Assembly (NCBI GenBank): GCA_018401435.1
Contig: JAGYJW010000040.1
Location: forward strand, 1 to 60,563
DNA: 60,563 nucleotides
Reading direction: 5' to 3'
Origin: Deltaproteobacteria bacterium
GTDB lineage: Bacteria > Myxococcota_A > UBA796 > UBA2385
Positions 18,164 to 26,935 of the stretch are shown piece by piece; positions within the stretch are counted from its first letter, which is position 1, and each line of letters opens with the position of its first letter. The notes under the pieces were generated by a model. The model searched no databases, was not told the DNA's origin, and saw only the letters and a program-made list of their open reading frames with translations. A program made the translations under genes and the position numbers.

Positions 18164-18201
18164 GGCCCCCGCCGGCAGCGCACCGCGCCACCTCGGGGGC
18201 C
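18164..18201 (-). terminator. Hairpin downstream of ndk
   Basis: GGCCCCCG at 18164-18171 pairs perfectly with CGGGGGCC at 18194-18201, an eight-base-pair stem about 30 bases after the ndk stop on the reverse strand. There is no T run, so it may be a weak terminator or attenuator before the next reverse gene. Confidence 0.35.
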
Positions 18202-18232
18202 CATAGCTCCGAAAAGGGAGGGTCGCGGCGGG

Positions 18233-18652
18233 TCAGTGCAGCTCGGTGCCCGCGAAGAAGTAGGCGATCTCGGTGGCGGCGGTCTCGGGGGCGTCCGAGC
18301 CGTGAACAGCGTTCTCGCCGATGCTGCGGGCGAAGAGCTTGCGCAGGGTGCCATCGGCGGCCTGGGCGGGGTTGGTGGCGCCCATGATCTCGCGGTTGCG
18401 CAGGATGGCGTCTTCACCTTCCAGCACGATCAGCACGCAGGGCCCGCTGGACATGAAGGTGGTCAGTTCACCAAAGAAGGGCCGGGCGCTGTGCACGGCG
18501 TAGAAGCCCTCGGCCTCGCGCAGGGACAGGTGGACCTTCTTCATGGCGCAGATGCGGAGGCCTTCGGCCTCGAAGCGGGCGACGATGGCGCCGATGTTGC
18601 CGGCGGCGGTGGCGTCGGGCTTGACGATGGAGAGGGTGCGCTGAATGGCCAT
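18233..18652 (-). CDS. ndk: Nucleoside diphosphate kinase
   Basis: The 139-residue enzyme has the typical N-terminus (RTLSIVKPDA), the ATNPAQA element and the active-site His in ENAVHGSDAPE that carries the phosphate. It balances NTP pools in the cytoplasm. Length and motifs are standard. It follows the pseudokinase gene by 85 bases and may be part of the same reverse transcript. Confidence 0.97.
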   Translation of the reverse strand: MAIQRTLSIVKPDATAAGNIGAIVARFEAEGLRICAMKKVHLSLREAEGFYAVHSARPFFGELTTFMSSGPCVLIVLEGEDAILRNREIMGATNPAQAADGTLRKLFARSIGENAVHGSDAPETAATEIAYFFAGTELH

Positions 18653-18737
18653 GGGATGCTCCGGTGGCGAAGGGGCGGCCCCGCTAACGTGAGTCCCCCT
18701 GACCGGCCAAGGCGGGCCGGGCTGCGCCGCCGCGGGT

Positions 18738-21700
18738 TCAGTTCACCTTGCAGCGCATGAAGCTGCTGCTGCAGTTGACCGTCAAGGTGGCGCCGGCCCG
18801 CACCCGGGCCTGCTCGACCTTGATGGGCGGCGCGCCCGGCGTGTAGACCACGACCACATCGTAGACGCCTTCGGGCACCGCACCCCCCGAGAAGCTGGCG
18901 CCGCTGGCGCTCACCAGGCGCACGCCAGCGGCGTCGCCCTTCACGCTCAAGCTGCCGGTGCCAGCCGCCTCGGGGGCGGCGGCGGCGACGGGCGCAGGGG
19001 CGGGGCGGAGCCGGCGCAGGAGCCGACGCAGGCGCGGGGGCCGGAGCCGGCGCAGGCGCGGGGGCCGAGCGGGGCCGGAGCCGGCGCGCTGGTCTTGGGC
19101 GCGCCCCCAGCACCACCAGGGCCGGCGCAGGGGCCGTTGCGGCGGCCGGCGCGGGCGCGGGGCCGGCGCGGGGCCGGCGCAGGAGCCGGCGCGGGGCCGG
19201 CGCAGGAGCCGGCGCGGGGGCCGGCGCAGGAGCAGGAGCCGGCGCGGGTGCGGCGGCAGGCCGAGGGGCTGGGGCCGGCGCGGCGACGGGGCAGGGCTGC
19301 GCTTCCGCGCGCTGGAGGGCGTTGATGCGGGCTGGGACGCGCAGACGCGGCGGTCGCGGTGGCCGCGGTGGCCGCCGGGGAGGCCGATGCCGGGACCGCG
19401 CTCGGGGCCGCCGCCGGAAGGCTGGCGGTCGGGCGACCTCGGGTGAAGGCGCTGCCGCCGCAGAGGCCGCAGCCTTCGAAGCCGCAGCGCTGCTGGACCG
19501 GGCCGAGCCTGGCTCGCTCGCGCTCGGGCCGCTCGTGCCGAGCGTCACGACAGTTGGAGCCGCAGCGGCAGGCGCCTTGGCCAGCTTCGGCGCCGAGCTG
19601 GCTGCGGGATCGGGCCCCCGCGAGCGCCACCAGACCAGACCGATCAAGAGCACCACGCCGGCCGCCACCAGGCCCAACCAGGCGCCCCTGCGGGGCGGGT
19701 CCTCGGGCGGGAGGGGCAGCGGCGGCACGGTGGGCGCCGTCGAGCGCCGCACGATGGGCGGTGCCAGGCGCTCGGGGGCGGCACCCTCCGGCGTCTCGCT
19801 GCGATCGGGCTCGGTGCGTACATTCAGGAAGGCTGGCCGCGGCGCGGGAACCGGCGCAGCAGCAGGCTCGTCGTCGCCTTCATCCCAGCTGATGCCGCGG
19901 CCCGCCCCGAGGCCCAGCAGCTCGGCATCTGCGGGGTCGGGCACGGGCCGGGGCAGGCGCGGGCCGCCCACCGACGCCGCGCCGGCGGCCACCAGCGATC
20001 CGATGGGCCGGGTCTCCGCCTCCTCCCAATCGCCATCTTCGGCGCCGGGGGCCACATAGGCGACCGCATCCACCACGTCGGGCGGCGTGGCCTTGCGGCC
20101 CGCGGGGGCGATCGAGATCTCCTGCAGGTTGCGCCAGCCGCTCAAATCGACGGACTCGGGCGATGGGATGGGATCCCCCCAGACCAGCGGGTCCGCCGTC
20201 CAGTTCGGTGCCGCCCCTGCCTGATCGTCTTCGCTGTCATCGTCGTCGAGATCTTCATTCTCAGCGTCTTCATGCCCGATCGGATCCGGCGGCGCCCCGG
20301 TGGAAGGCCGATCCTGGCGAACCCGCTCCCAGTCTTCATTGAAGCGGATCAGCGGCTCGCTGTCCTCCTCAATGGGCTCATCGTCAGGCACGTCGTCGGG
20401 ATCGGTGTCCACCTCGCTCTGGGGAGGCGAATCCGCAGACAGGCCCAGGGCCACGGCAGCCCCCGCCGCTGCGACCGGGGACGCGGGGCGGTCAGCGGGA
20501 TCCTCGTCCTCGTCCAAGGCCTCTGCCAGCAGCTCTGCGGTGAGGGGCGCCTCCGGCGATGCGGTGGGCAGCTCCTCGTCTTCGGCGTCCATGGGCGCGA
20601 CCTCGGGGGGCGGCGCCGAATCGGCGGCGCCGGACCAGCCCGCACCATCGTCATAGGTGCGCGGATCGTCGCCTTCGTCGGCGGAGAGCCGCTCCTGCAG
20701 ATCGGGATCGTCCCAGCCGCTGCCGGCGGCCGGCGGCGTGAAGCGCACCTCGAAGGGGTCGGGCGCAGGAGTTGGCGCGGAGGGGCCGGTGTCAGGCTCA
20801 ACGAAAGATGGCCCAGAGTCGATGTTCTGGGCCTCCTCTTCCGCCATCAGCCCGGCCTCGACCGCGGCGCGGCTGGCGATGGCCGGCACCTCGGCGGCAC
20901 ACCAGTCCTGGAAGCGGGGCTCTTTGAGGTTGCGCCGCGCCTTGTCCAGCCAGCGCTCGACCTCCATGGCCGGGGGGCGTCCACCGGGCTCAAAGGCCAT
21001 GCACCAGGCGACCAGCTCGCCCAGCAGATCCTGGCCCGATTCTTCGCGCACGCGCTCTGCCGTGCTGGCCACCACCGCGGCATGCCATTCGGCCTGGGTG
21101 GAGGCATAGGAGGGCGCCGCCCCGGTGATCAGCTGCGCGAGGATCGCGCCAAGGGCGTAGACATCGCCGGCGTGTCCGTCCACCCCCCGCTGGCTCTCGG
21201 GCGCGGTCCAGGGTGTGGGAAAGGGCAGCCGGGACCGGGCCGCGTCGCGCTCACCCGCCCCATCGGCGGGTTCGACCCCCAGGCCAATCAGGCGCAGCTG
21301 ACCCGAGGCGCCAATCCAGATGTGATCGGGGGTCAGATCGCCGTGAACCAGCCCGTGGGCGACATCGGCGCCGGCGGGCACGCGATCCCATGCAGCATGC
21401 AGGGCCCGCGCCAACTTGCGGGTGATCTCGCAGGCCACGGCCGCGGGCAGCTGCCCGCCCAAGAGCACCGAAGACAGTGAACAACCGTCCACATCCTCGT
21501 GAAGCAGGGCGATGCGACCCTCGACCTCGGCCACGCCGGCCGCCCGGCCGACAAAGGTGTGGCGAAGGCCCGCGGTGCGTTCGATCCGGGCTTGAAGGGC
21601 GTCCACGAGGGCGTCGGTGTCTACGCCATCCTCGTCCAGGAACTCCGCCAGCAGGCTGGATGCGCGCCGCCCCGGCCCCTCCACCCGGTGGATGGGGCCA

Positions 21701-21756
21701 TAGGATCCGCGCCCGATGCGTTCGAGGATGTGCAGGTCTTCAGTCCGAGCCGCCAC
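18738..21756 (-). CDS. Membrane pseudokinase with Ala/Pro linker and C-terminal periplasmic domain; frameshifts in the linker
   Basis: Residues 1 to about 270 have a protein-kinase layout (GRGSYGPIH loop, HGDLTPDH, SRLPFPTPWTAPES, GDVYALGAILAQLITG). The ATP-binding Lys is absent, the catalytic-loop Asn is His, and DFG is replaced by GLG, so catalysis is unlikely. A 400-residue acidic disordered region, one helix (LGLVAAGVVLLIGLVWW) and an Ala/Pro-rich linker follow. The last 70 residues, in a different frame (18738-18950), form a small domain with GGAVPEGVYDVVVVY and a Cys pair ending MRCKVN. The frame is lost within the repeat at about 18950-19450. It starts three bases after the upstream gene's stop. 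Confidence 0.72.
18960..19270. repeat. GC-rich imperfect repeat encoding an Ala/Pro linker
   Basis: Short units built on GCCGGCGC and GCAGGAGCC recur many times. In the reverse coding frame they give alternating Ala-Pro. No single reading frame stays protein-like throughout, so units or bases have probably been miscounted here. The linker joins the membrane helix to the C-terminal domain. Confidence 0.7.
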
Positions 21757-21759
21757 GGT

Positions 21760-22617
21760 TCACCAGCGTCCTGAGAGGAATGCGCCCGCGCCAGTGCCGA
21801 CCGCGGTCAGCCCGGCGCCGGCCGACAGCCACCCAAAGGCATTCGTCCGCCCCCGCAAGGACTGGAGGTCTTCCTGGGGGGTGGCTGGATCCCAGAAGCG
21901 GGACTCCGACGACTTTGCGACGCCATAGAAGACACCCGACAGCACCGTCGCCGCCCCCGCCGTCACCAGCAAGGGCACCCGACTGCCCGAGCGCGCCGTC
22001 GAGCCGCCCGTCTTGGCGCCATAGTCGGGCAAGGCGCCCCCGGGCGGCACCAGGGCGGTGCTCACGACCTGACCGTCCCCGTCGAAATGCTGAAAGACGA
22101 AAGGGCGATCCGTAGGCGCGCTCTGGGCAGTCTGGCCGTCCACCTGGTTCCAGCCCTGTCGGGGCCGCGGCAGGCTGCGCTCCGGCGCCCCCACCGTGCC
22201 CTCTGCAACCTCGAAGTCGATGCGCAGCGGGTGGTTGGGGGGGGCGAGGTCTTCGGGCAGGCGGTAGCCCGGCGCCGCATGCAGCAGGGCCCGAAAGGAG
22301 GCCACCGTGCCGGCGTGGTCCCGATCCAAGAAGGCGCTCAGGGCCTCGAGCCTGTGCAAGGCGGCGGCGTGGGTGGCCGACACCGACTCTCCAACACAAG
22401 GCAGCATCGCCGCCGCGGCCGCGCGGCTGCTGCGGAAGCCGTCCTCGTCCATCTCTGCATAGGCGGCGTCCCCGTTGGACACCGTCTGCGCAAGCTCTCG
22501 GGCAGGCACCGGATCCGGGCAGGCTGCCCAGGCGACACCGGGGGTCAGGCCGGCGAAAACGAGTCCCAAGACGGGGCAAAGGCCCATGAGCGGGCGCGTC
22601 AAAGAGGGGGGGGTCAC
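21760..22617 (-). CDS. Secreted/periplasmic protein with C-terminal membrane helices, unknown function
   Basis: The 285-residue product has a signal peptide ending GVAWA-AC and a helical TPR-like first half (residues 35-120) with an ALLHAAPGYRLPEDLAP motif. A proline-rich middle contains a VSTALVPPGGALPDYG segment, and two hydrophobic helices lie near the C-terminus. Similar three-part proteins occur in myxobacterial genomes near kinases, but no function is known to me. The GTG start overlaps the stop of the FG-GAP gene (GTGA) and the stop is three bases from the pseudokinase start, so the three are probably co-translated. Confidence 0.68.
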   Translation of the reverse strand: MTPPSLTRPLMGLCPVLGLVFAGLTPGVAWAACPDPVPARELAQTVSNGDAAYAEMDEDGFRSSRAAAAAMLPCVGESVSATHAAALHRLEALSAFLDRDHAGTVASFRALLHAAPGYRLPEDLAPPNHPLRIDFEVAEGTVGAPERSLPRPRQGWNQVDGQTAQSAPTDRPFVFQHFDGDGQVVSTALVPPGGALPDYGAKTGGSTARSGSRVPLLVTAGAATVLSGVFYGVAKSSESRFWDPATPQEDLQSLRGRTNAFGWLSAGAGLTAVGTGAGAFLSGRW

Positions 22618-24593
22618 TGGCCCACTCCGGGCAGGAGGATGGCGCCGCCGACGCCGCCAAGAGGGGTGCCGATGAGCAGGTCGCGCACGCCGTCGCCGGT
22701 GGCATCTCCCGCGCCCAGCGCGCTGCCGGTGGCGGTGCCGCTGCCGCCCATCAGGATGGCGTCGGCGTCTTCGGCGTCGAAGGTGCCGGCCAGGCCGCCG
22801 TAGAAGAGGTAGGCCGCACCCGCTCCTCCGCCGATGCCCGGCGCGCCCACCAGCAGGTCGTCGCTGCCGTCGGCGTCCACGTCGCCCGCCGCCAGAATCG
22901 CGTTGCCGAAGGCGTCACCGGGGTTGGAGCCCCGCAAGGTGGCCGTCGCGGCCGAGGCCAGGGCGAGATCGCCCGACAGGGGCCCGGCCACCACCCAGGC
23001 CGTGCCCGCGCCCGCGTAGGTGTCATAGCCGCCGGTCCCGACCAGGATGTCGGCGAGCCCATCGCCGGTGAGGTCGCCTGCGGCGAGGGCGGCACCCGAG
23101 GCCTCATAGGCGGTCATGCCGAGGATCCGCGCCTGGGCGACGTCACTCAAGACATAGGCCCCCGCGCTCACGGGCCCGGCCACCAGGTAGGTGATGCCGG
23201 CGTTCAGTGGGGTCGCCCCCTCTGCATCTTCGGCCCGATCCGCGCCGACAATGAAGTCGTCAAGCCCATCTCCAGTGAGGTCCCCCGCCGCGGCCACCGC
23301 GATGCCCGTGCGGGTCTCAGTCCCACCATAGAAGGCGGTGGCATCGCCCACATCGCCATCCGCCGTCACCGGACCGTGCACCACATAGGCGGCGCCCGAG
23401 GCCGATGCGCGCCCATAGGCACCCAGCAGCAGGTCCACATTGCCATCGCCGGTGAGGTCACCGCCCGCCGCCAAGGAGAAGCCCACCCGCTCGGCGGTGG
23501 CCACCCCCCGGAGGGCAAAGCCCAGGTCACCCAGGCCGCCCCCGCCGGAGAGGGGCCCGGACAGCACATAGGCGGCGCCACCGCGGTTCACGAGCGCGTC
23601 ATTGCCCCAGGCCCCCACCAGCAGGTCGGCGTAGCCGTCGCCGTCGAGGTCGGAGGGGGGAGCGATGGACCAGCCGGCATTGTCGGCCGCAGCCTCGCCC
23701 TCCAGCGAGAAGGCCCCGCTCAAGCTGGTGGCGCCCTCGACCGGGCCGGCCAGCAGCCAGACGGTCCCGGTCAGCGCGTTGACATTGGGCGCGCCCACGA
23801 CCACATCGTCAATACCATCGCCGGTGAGGTCGCCCAGGGCGAGGCTGGTGCCCGCGCGGGACGAGGCCGTGCCCGACAGCAGCATGCCTTCGGCCGTGAG
23901 GTCTACCTCGCCGCGCAGCTGGCAATCCGTGGGATCGGCGTCACAGTCGTTGTCGACCCCATCTCCGCAAATCTCCGGCGCGCCGGGGTAGGCGCTGCTG
24001 TCGCTGTCCAAGCAGTCGCTGGCGTCATCGACATAGCCAAGGGGGGGGTCACAGGCGTCCAGGGGCCCCTCGGGATCACCAAAGCCATCACCGTCGCGGT
24101 CGATCCACCAGGTGGTCGCGTCCACGGCATCAACGTCCACGCGACCGTCGCAGTCGTCGTCTTCGCCGTTGCAACGCTCTGTCCCGTCGGGGTGGATGCT
24201 GGCATCGGTGTCGTTGCAATCGCCTGGGACCGAGACATAGCGCGGGGGCTGGCTGCATTGGTCTGTGGTCTGATCCCCCCCCCAACCATCGCCGTCTTCG
24301 TCGCGGTACCAGGTGACCGTGTCGGTCACGGCGGGGTTGGTATCGTCGCAGTCATCGTAGTTGTCGACGGTGGCGGGGGGCTGCACGCAGTCCTGCACGG
24401 CACCACGAGGGTCGCCAAGGCCATCGCCATCGCTGTCGGAATACCAGGTCTGCGGGGTGCAGCTGTCCGGGTCCGCCCCACCATCGACGATGCGGTTGCG
24501 AAACTCCCACTCGGCGTCGCTGATCCGAATACAGCCGGGGGCTGGGCTCAGCAGCACCACGAGCGTCGCGATGGGCAGCAGGGAATGTCGCAT
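22614..24593 (-). CDS. FG-GAP beta-propeller lipoprotein with MopE-type motifs
   Basis: From ATG 24593 the 659-residue protein begins with a lipoprotein signal ending PAPGC. Residues about 50-210 carry several DxDGDG repeats and three DCxDxD...CDG/NDCD motifs of the MopE putative metal-binding type. The remainder has about seven FG-GAP repeats (GDLTGDGxDDxxVGA) expected to fold into a calcium-binding beta-propeller like the integrin alpha headpiece. It should be an outer-surface adhesion or ligand-binding protein. It is 126 bases downstream of the FHA gene and is translationally coupled to the next reverse gene. Confidence 0.9.
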   Translation of the reverse strand: MRHSLLPIATLVVLLSPAPGCIRISDAEWEFRNRIVDGGADPDSCTPQTWYSDSDGDGLGDPRGAVQDCVQPPATVDNYDDCDDTNPAVTDTVTWYRDEDGDGWGGDQTTDQCSQPPRYVSVPGDCNDTDASIHPDGTERCNGEDDDCDGRVDVDAVDATTWWIDRDGDGFGDPEGPLDACDPPLGYVDDASDCLDSDSSAYPGAPEICGDGVDNDCDADPTDCQLRGEVDLTAEGMLLSGTASSRAGTSLALGDLTGDGIDDVVVGAPNVNALTGTVWLLAGPVEGATSLSGAFSLEGEAAADNAGWSIAPPSDLDGDGYADLLVGAWGNDALVNRGGAAYVLSGPLSGGGGLGDLGFALRGVATAERVGFSLAAGGDLTGDGNVDLLLGAYGRASASGAAYVVHGPVTADGDVGDATAFYGGTETRTGIAVAAAGDLTGDGLDDFIVGADRAEDAEGATPLNAGITYLVAGPVSAGAYVLSDVAQARILGMTAYEASGAALAAGDLTGDGLADILVGTGGYDTYAGAGTAWVVAGPLSGDLALASAATATLRGSNPGDAFGNAILAAGDVDADGSDDLLVGAPGIGGGAGAAYLFYGGLAGTFDAEDADAILMGGSGTATGSALGAGDATGDGVRDLLIGTPLGGVGGAILLPGVGQ

Positions 24594-24719
24594 CGGGCTC
24601 CTGACGGGGGCGCAGGCAGAGCCGCACCGAAGAATCACGAGAAGTTTACCGCGCAGGGCCGGGGCCGGCATGGTCCCCGGTCCCGCCGGTGCGAGCAGGG
24701 GCGGCTGACCATGGCGGGC

Positions 24720-25736
24720 TCAGCGCACGATCACCGACGCGCCAGGGGCGATGCGAAAGCAGGTCGATCCCCCCTTCTTGGCCCGTGCCAGGATGATGGA
24801 GGGGTTGAGCCCCGCCGCCAGCAGATCCTTGCGCGTGCGGTGGATGAGCAGGTTGAGGTCGGTGCGGGTGCGCCGGCTGCCCGGCCAGATGGCGGGGATG
24901 AGAGCCTCGTCGGGCACATGCTCGCCCGCCACCCAATCCCCCGGCGGCTTGAGCAGGGCGGCCACCAGCCGGGCGCGAAGCTCCGAGAGCTCCACCCGCA
25001 GCGGGGTGTCGGTCACGAACTGCAATTCCAGACGCCCCCCATTGGGCAGGAATTCGAAGACGGCGCGAATGGGCAACTTGGCCCCGGCCATCATCACGGT
25101 GGGATCCCGTCCCCCGGCGTTGACCGACCGCACCAGCAGCTGCGTGCGCGAGATCTCGATGGTGTCGCCGTCGTCCACGGACTCCACCGCAGAGGCCGGC
25201 ATCTCCTCGCCGTCCAGCAGGGCTTCGGCCCGAAGCTCGACCGCCAGGCTGCCCTGGGCCACGTGGAATTCCACGGCGCCGGGCGGCCAACCCACCACCT
25301 GCAGGTGATCATCGACCCCGCCGCCCACCCGGAAGGGCAGCTGGCGCAACGCATAGGTGGTGCCGTCGGGATGCTCCAGCGCCCAGCTGTCCGCGCTCCA
25401 GCCCACGCCGGCTTCGATCGCGATGTCGAAGCGGGCCCCCGGCACCTCGAGCACGTCGCCGTCGCGGAGCAAGGCGCGGTGCTGGATGGCGTTGGTATTG
25501 ACCCGGGTGGGATTCCGGCCGAGGTGTACGACCTCCAGGCCGCCCAGGGTGGGGGTGACCAGGACATGAACCAGGCTTGCGCGGCGATCGTCCAAGATGA
25601 CGTCGCAGTCCTGCCCCCGACCGATCAGCAAGCCGCGATCGCGTACCAGCACGCGCGCGCCGCTCCGGCGCGTCAGCCAGCAGCGCGGCCGGCCGAGCAC
25701 GATCGCTTCACCCGTGGGGTCATCCGGTAGGCTCAT
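24720..25736 (-). CDS. FHA-domain protein with C-terminal winged-helix DNA-binding domain
   Basis: The 338-residue protein starts at ATG 25736. Residues 30-100 form an FHA domain (LLIGRGQDCDVILDD...LRDGDVLEV), which reads phosphothreonine. A second FHA-like beta domain covers about residues 115-215. The last 95 residues match an OmpR-type winged helix (LRARLVAALL...IWPGSRRTRTDLNLLIHRTRKDL...CFRI). It may couple kinase signalling to transcription, which fits the two kinase genes nearby. It is 14 bases from the upstream membrane-protein gene. Confidence 0.82.
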   Translation of the reverse strand: MSLPDDPTGEAIVLGRPRCWLTRRSGARVLVRDRGLLIGRGQDCDVILDDRRASLVHVLVTPTLGGLEVVHLGRNPTRVNTNAIQHRALLRDGDVLEVPGARFDIAIEAGVGWSADSWALEHPDGTTYALRQLPFRVGGGVDDHLQVVGWPPGAVEFHVAQGSLAVELRAEALLDGEEMPASAVESVDDGDTIEISRTQLLVRSVNAGGRDPTVMMAGAKLPIRAVFEFLPNGGRLELQFVTDTPLRVELSELRARLVAALLKPPGDWVAGEHVPDEALIPAIWPGSRRTRTDLNLLIHRTRKDLLAAGLNPSIILARAKKGGSTCFRIAPGASVIVR

Positions 25737-25750
25737 GGATGTACAATACC

Positions 25751-26908
25751 CTAGGCGCCGGACGAGCCCTCGTCGGGCAGCAGGCGGCCCCGCTCCAAGC
25801 TGGCGAGGCCATCGGCCGTGAGCAGCTCCGCCGCCCAGAATGCAAAGAAGCCCCCCCCGGCCAGCAGAGCGAGGATCTGGGCCGCGCGGACGCCCAACAG
25901 CACGAGCGCGGCCTGGGATCCGTCCAGACCGGCAGTGGCCACCAGCGCGCCGGTCAGCGACAGGTCGAATGCACCCAGCCCACCGGGCAACACGACCAGC
26001 GCCACACCCGCGATCTGGGTCAGGCAGAGGGTGAAGAAGCTGCCCCACAGGCCCGGGTGCAGACCAAAGGCCGCAGCCGTGCAAAGCAGGGCCCCAAAGG
26101 TGCAGGCCATGCCCAGGAGGCTCCAGGCGCTGGCGCGCACATAGGCGATCGCCCCCTGCCGCGGCAGGGCGCCCAGGGCGTCGGCAAAGCCCAGGATGGC
26201 CCGGTGCAGCCCCTCCAAGGGCCCGATGCGGCCCGGCAGCCGGAGGATCAGGCGGCCCAGGCTGCCCACCGACAGCGCGCGCAGCCAGGCCGGTCGAAAG
26301 GAGAGCAGGCCCAAGCCCAGACCCAGCAGCGCGATGATCCCCGCCGCCGCCCGGCAGAGGCCGACCAGGCCGGGGGGCAGGTCCAGGCCGGGCAGCATCA
26401 GCAAGCAGAGCGCACCCGCCCAGAGCAGCGACAGGAAGCGGCCATGCAAGGAGGCCGCCAGCACCCCGGCCGCCGACAGCCGGTGGGTGCGCCGCAAGAC
26501 GAGGGCCGCGGCCAGCTCGCCGGCCGGGCCCGGGAAGCTCAGGTTGAGCACCGATGCAGCTAGGTAGAGGGAGCCCAGCCGCAGCCGTCCCGGCAGCGGA
26601 CCGCCCCCCGGGGCCAAGGGCAGCAGCGCCCGCATCCGGGGCCCATGGGCCGCCGCCCCCGCCACCACCAGGACCGCAGCCCCCAGCAGGGCGGGCCAGC
26701 GCACCGCCCCGAGGAGCAGCGTCCAGGGTTGCTGGGAGGCCAGGCGGGCGACCCCCAACCCCGTCCCGCAGAGCAAGGCCAGCCCGAGCAGGCCCAGCGC
26801 CCCGAGGCGGCCCAGGATCCGGGCGCGGCGCGCCGAGACAGCGGCGGAGGAGTCGGAGGGCACGGGCGCAGCAACCCCGGAGCCAGAGGTCAGCGCCCCT
26901 AAGCGCAT
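25751..26908 (-). CDS. Lysylphosphatidylglycerol synthase TM-region-like membrane protein
   Basis: The 385-residue polytopic protein has about eight helices. Motifs such as LNLSFPGPAGELAAALVLRR and VLPGGLGAFDLSL match the flippase/transmembrane region shared by MprF-type LPG synthases and UPF0104 proteins. The catalytic aminoacyl domain of MprF is absent. It probably handles or flips a lipid. It lies 14 bases upstream of the FHA gene and 27 bases downstream of the SPQQ-repeat protein gene. Confidence 0.8.
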   Translation of the reverse strand: MRLGALTSGSGVAAPVPSDSSAAVSARRARILGRLGALGLLGLALLCGTGLGVARLASQQPWTLLLGAVRWPALLGAAVLVVAGAAAHGPRMRALLPLAPGGGPLPGRLRLGSLYLAASVLNLSFPGPAGELAAALVLRRTHRLSAAGVLAASLHGRFLSLLWAGALCLLMLPGLDLPPGLVGLCRAAAGIIALLGLGLGLLSFRPAWLRALSVGSLGRLILRLPGRIGPLEGLHRAILGFADALGALPRQGAIAYVRASAWSLLGMACTFGALLCTAAAFGLHPGLWGSFFTLCLTQIAGVALVVLPGGLGAFDLSLTGALVATAGLDGSQAALVLLGVRAAQILALLAGGGFFAFWAAELLTADGLASLERGRLLPDEGSSGA

Positions 26909-26935
26909 CGGGACCCCCGCGCTGGAGTGGGGCGC

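Noticed and set aside
18960..19270. GC-rich repeats considered as a CRISPR array or origin repeats
   Set aside because: Units vary in length, there are no unique spacers and no cas or dnaA genes nearby, and the repeats encode an Ala/Pro linker.
23376..25730. 784-codon forward open frame opposite the FG-GAP and FHA genes
   Set aside because: The sequence is a Val/Gly/His-rich mirror of the Asp-rich reverse gene, without motifs or a ribosome-binding site.
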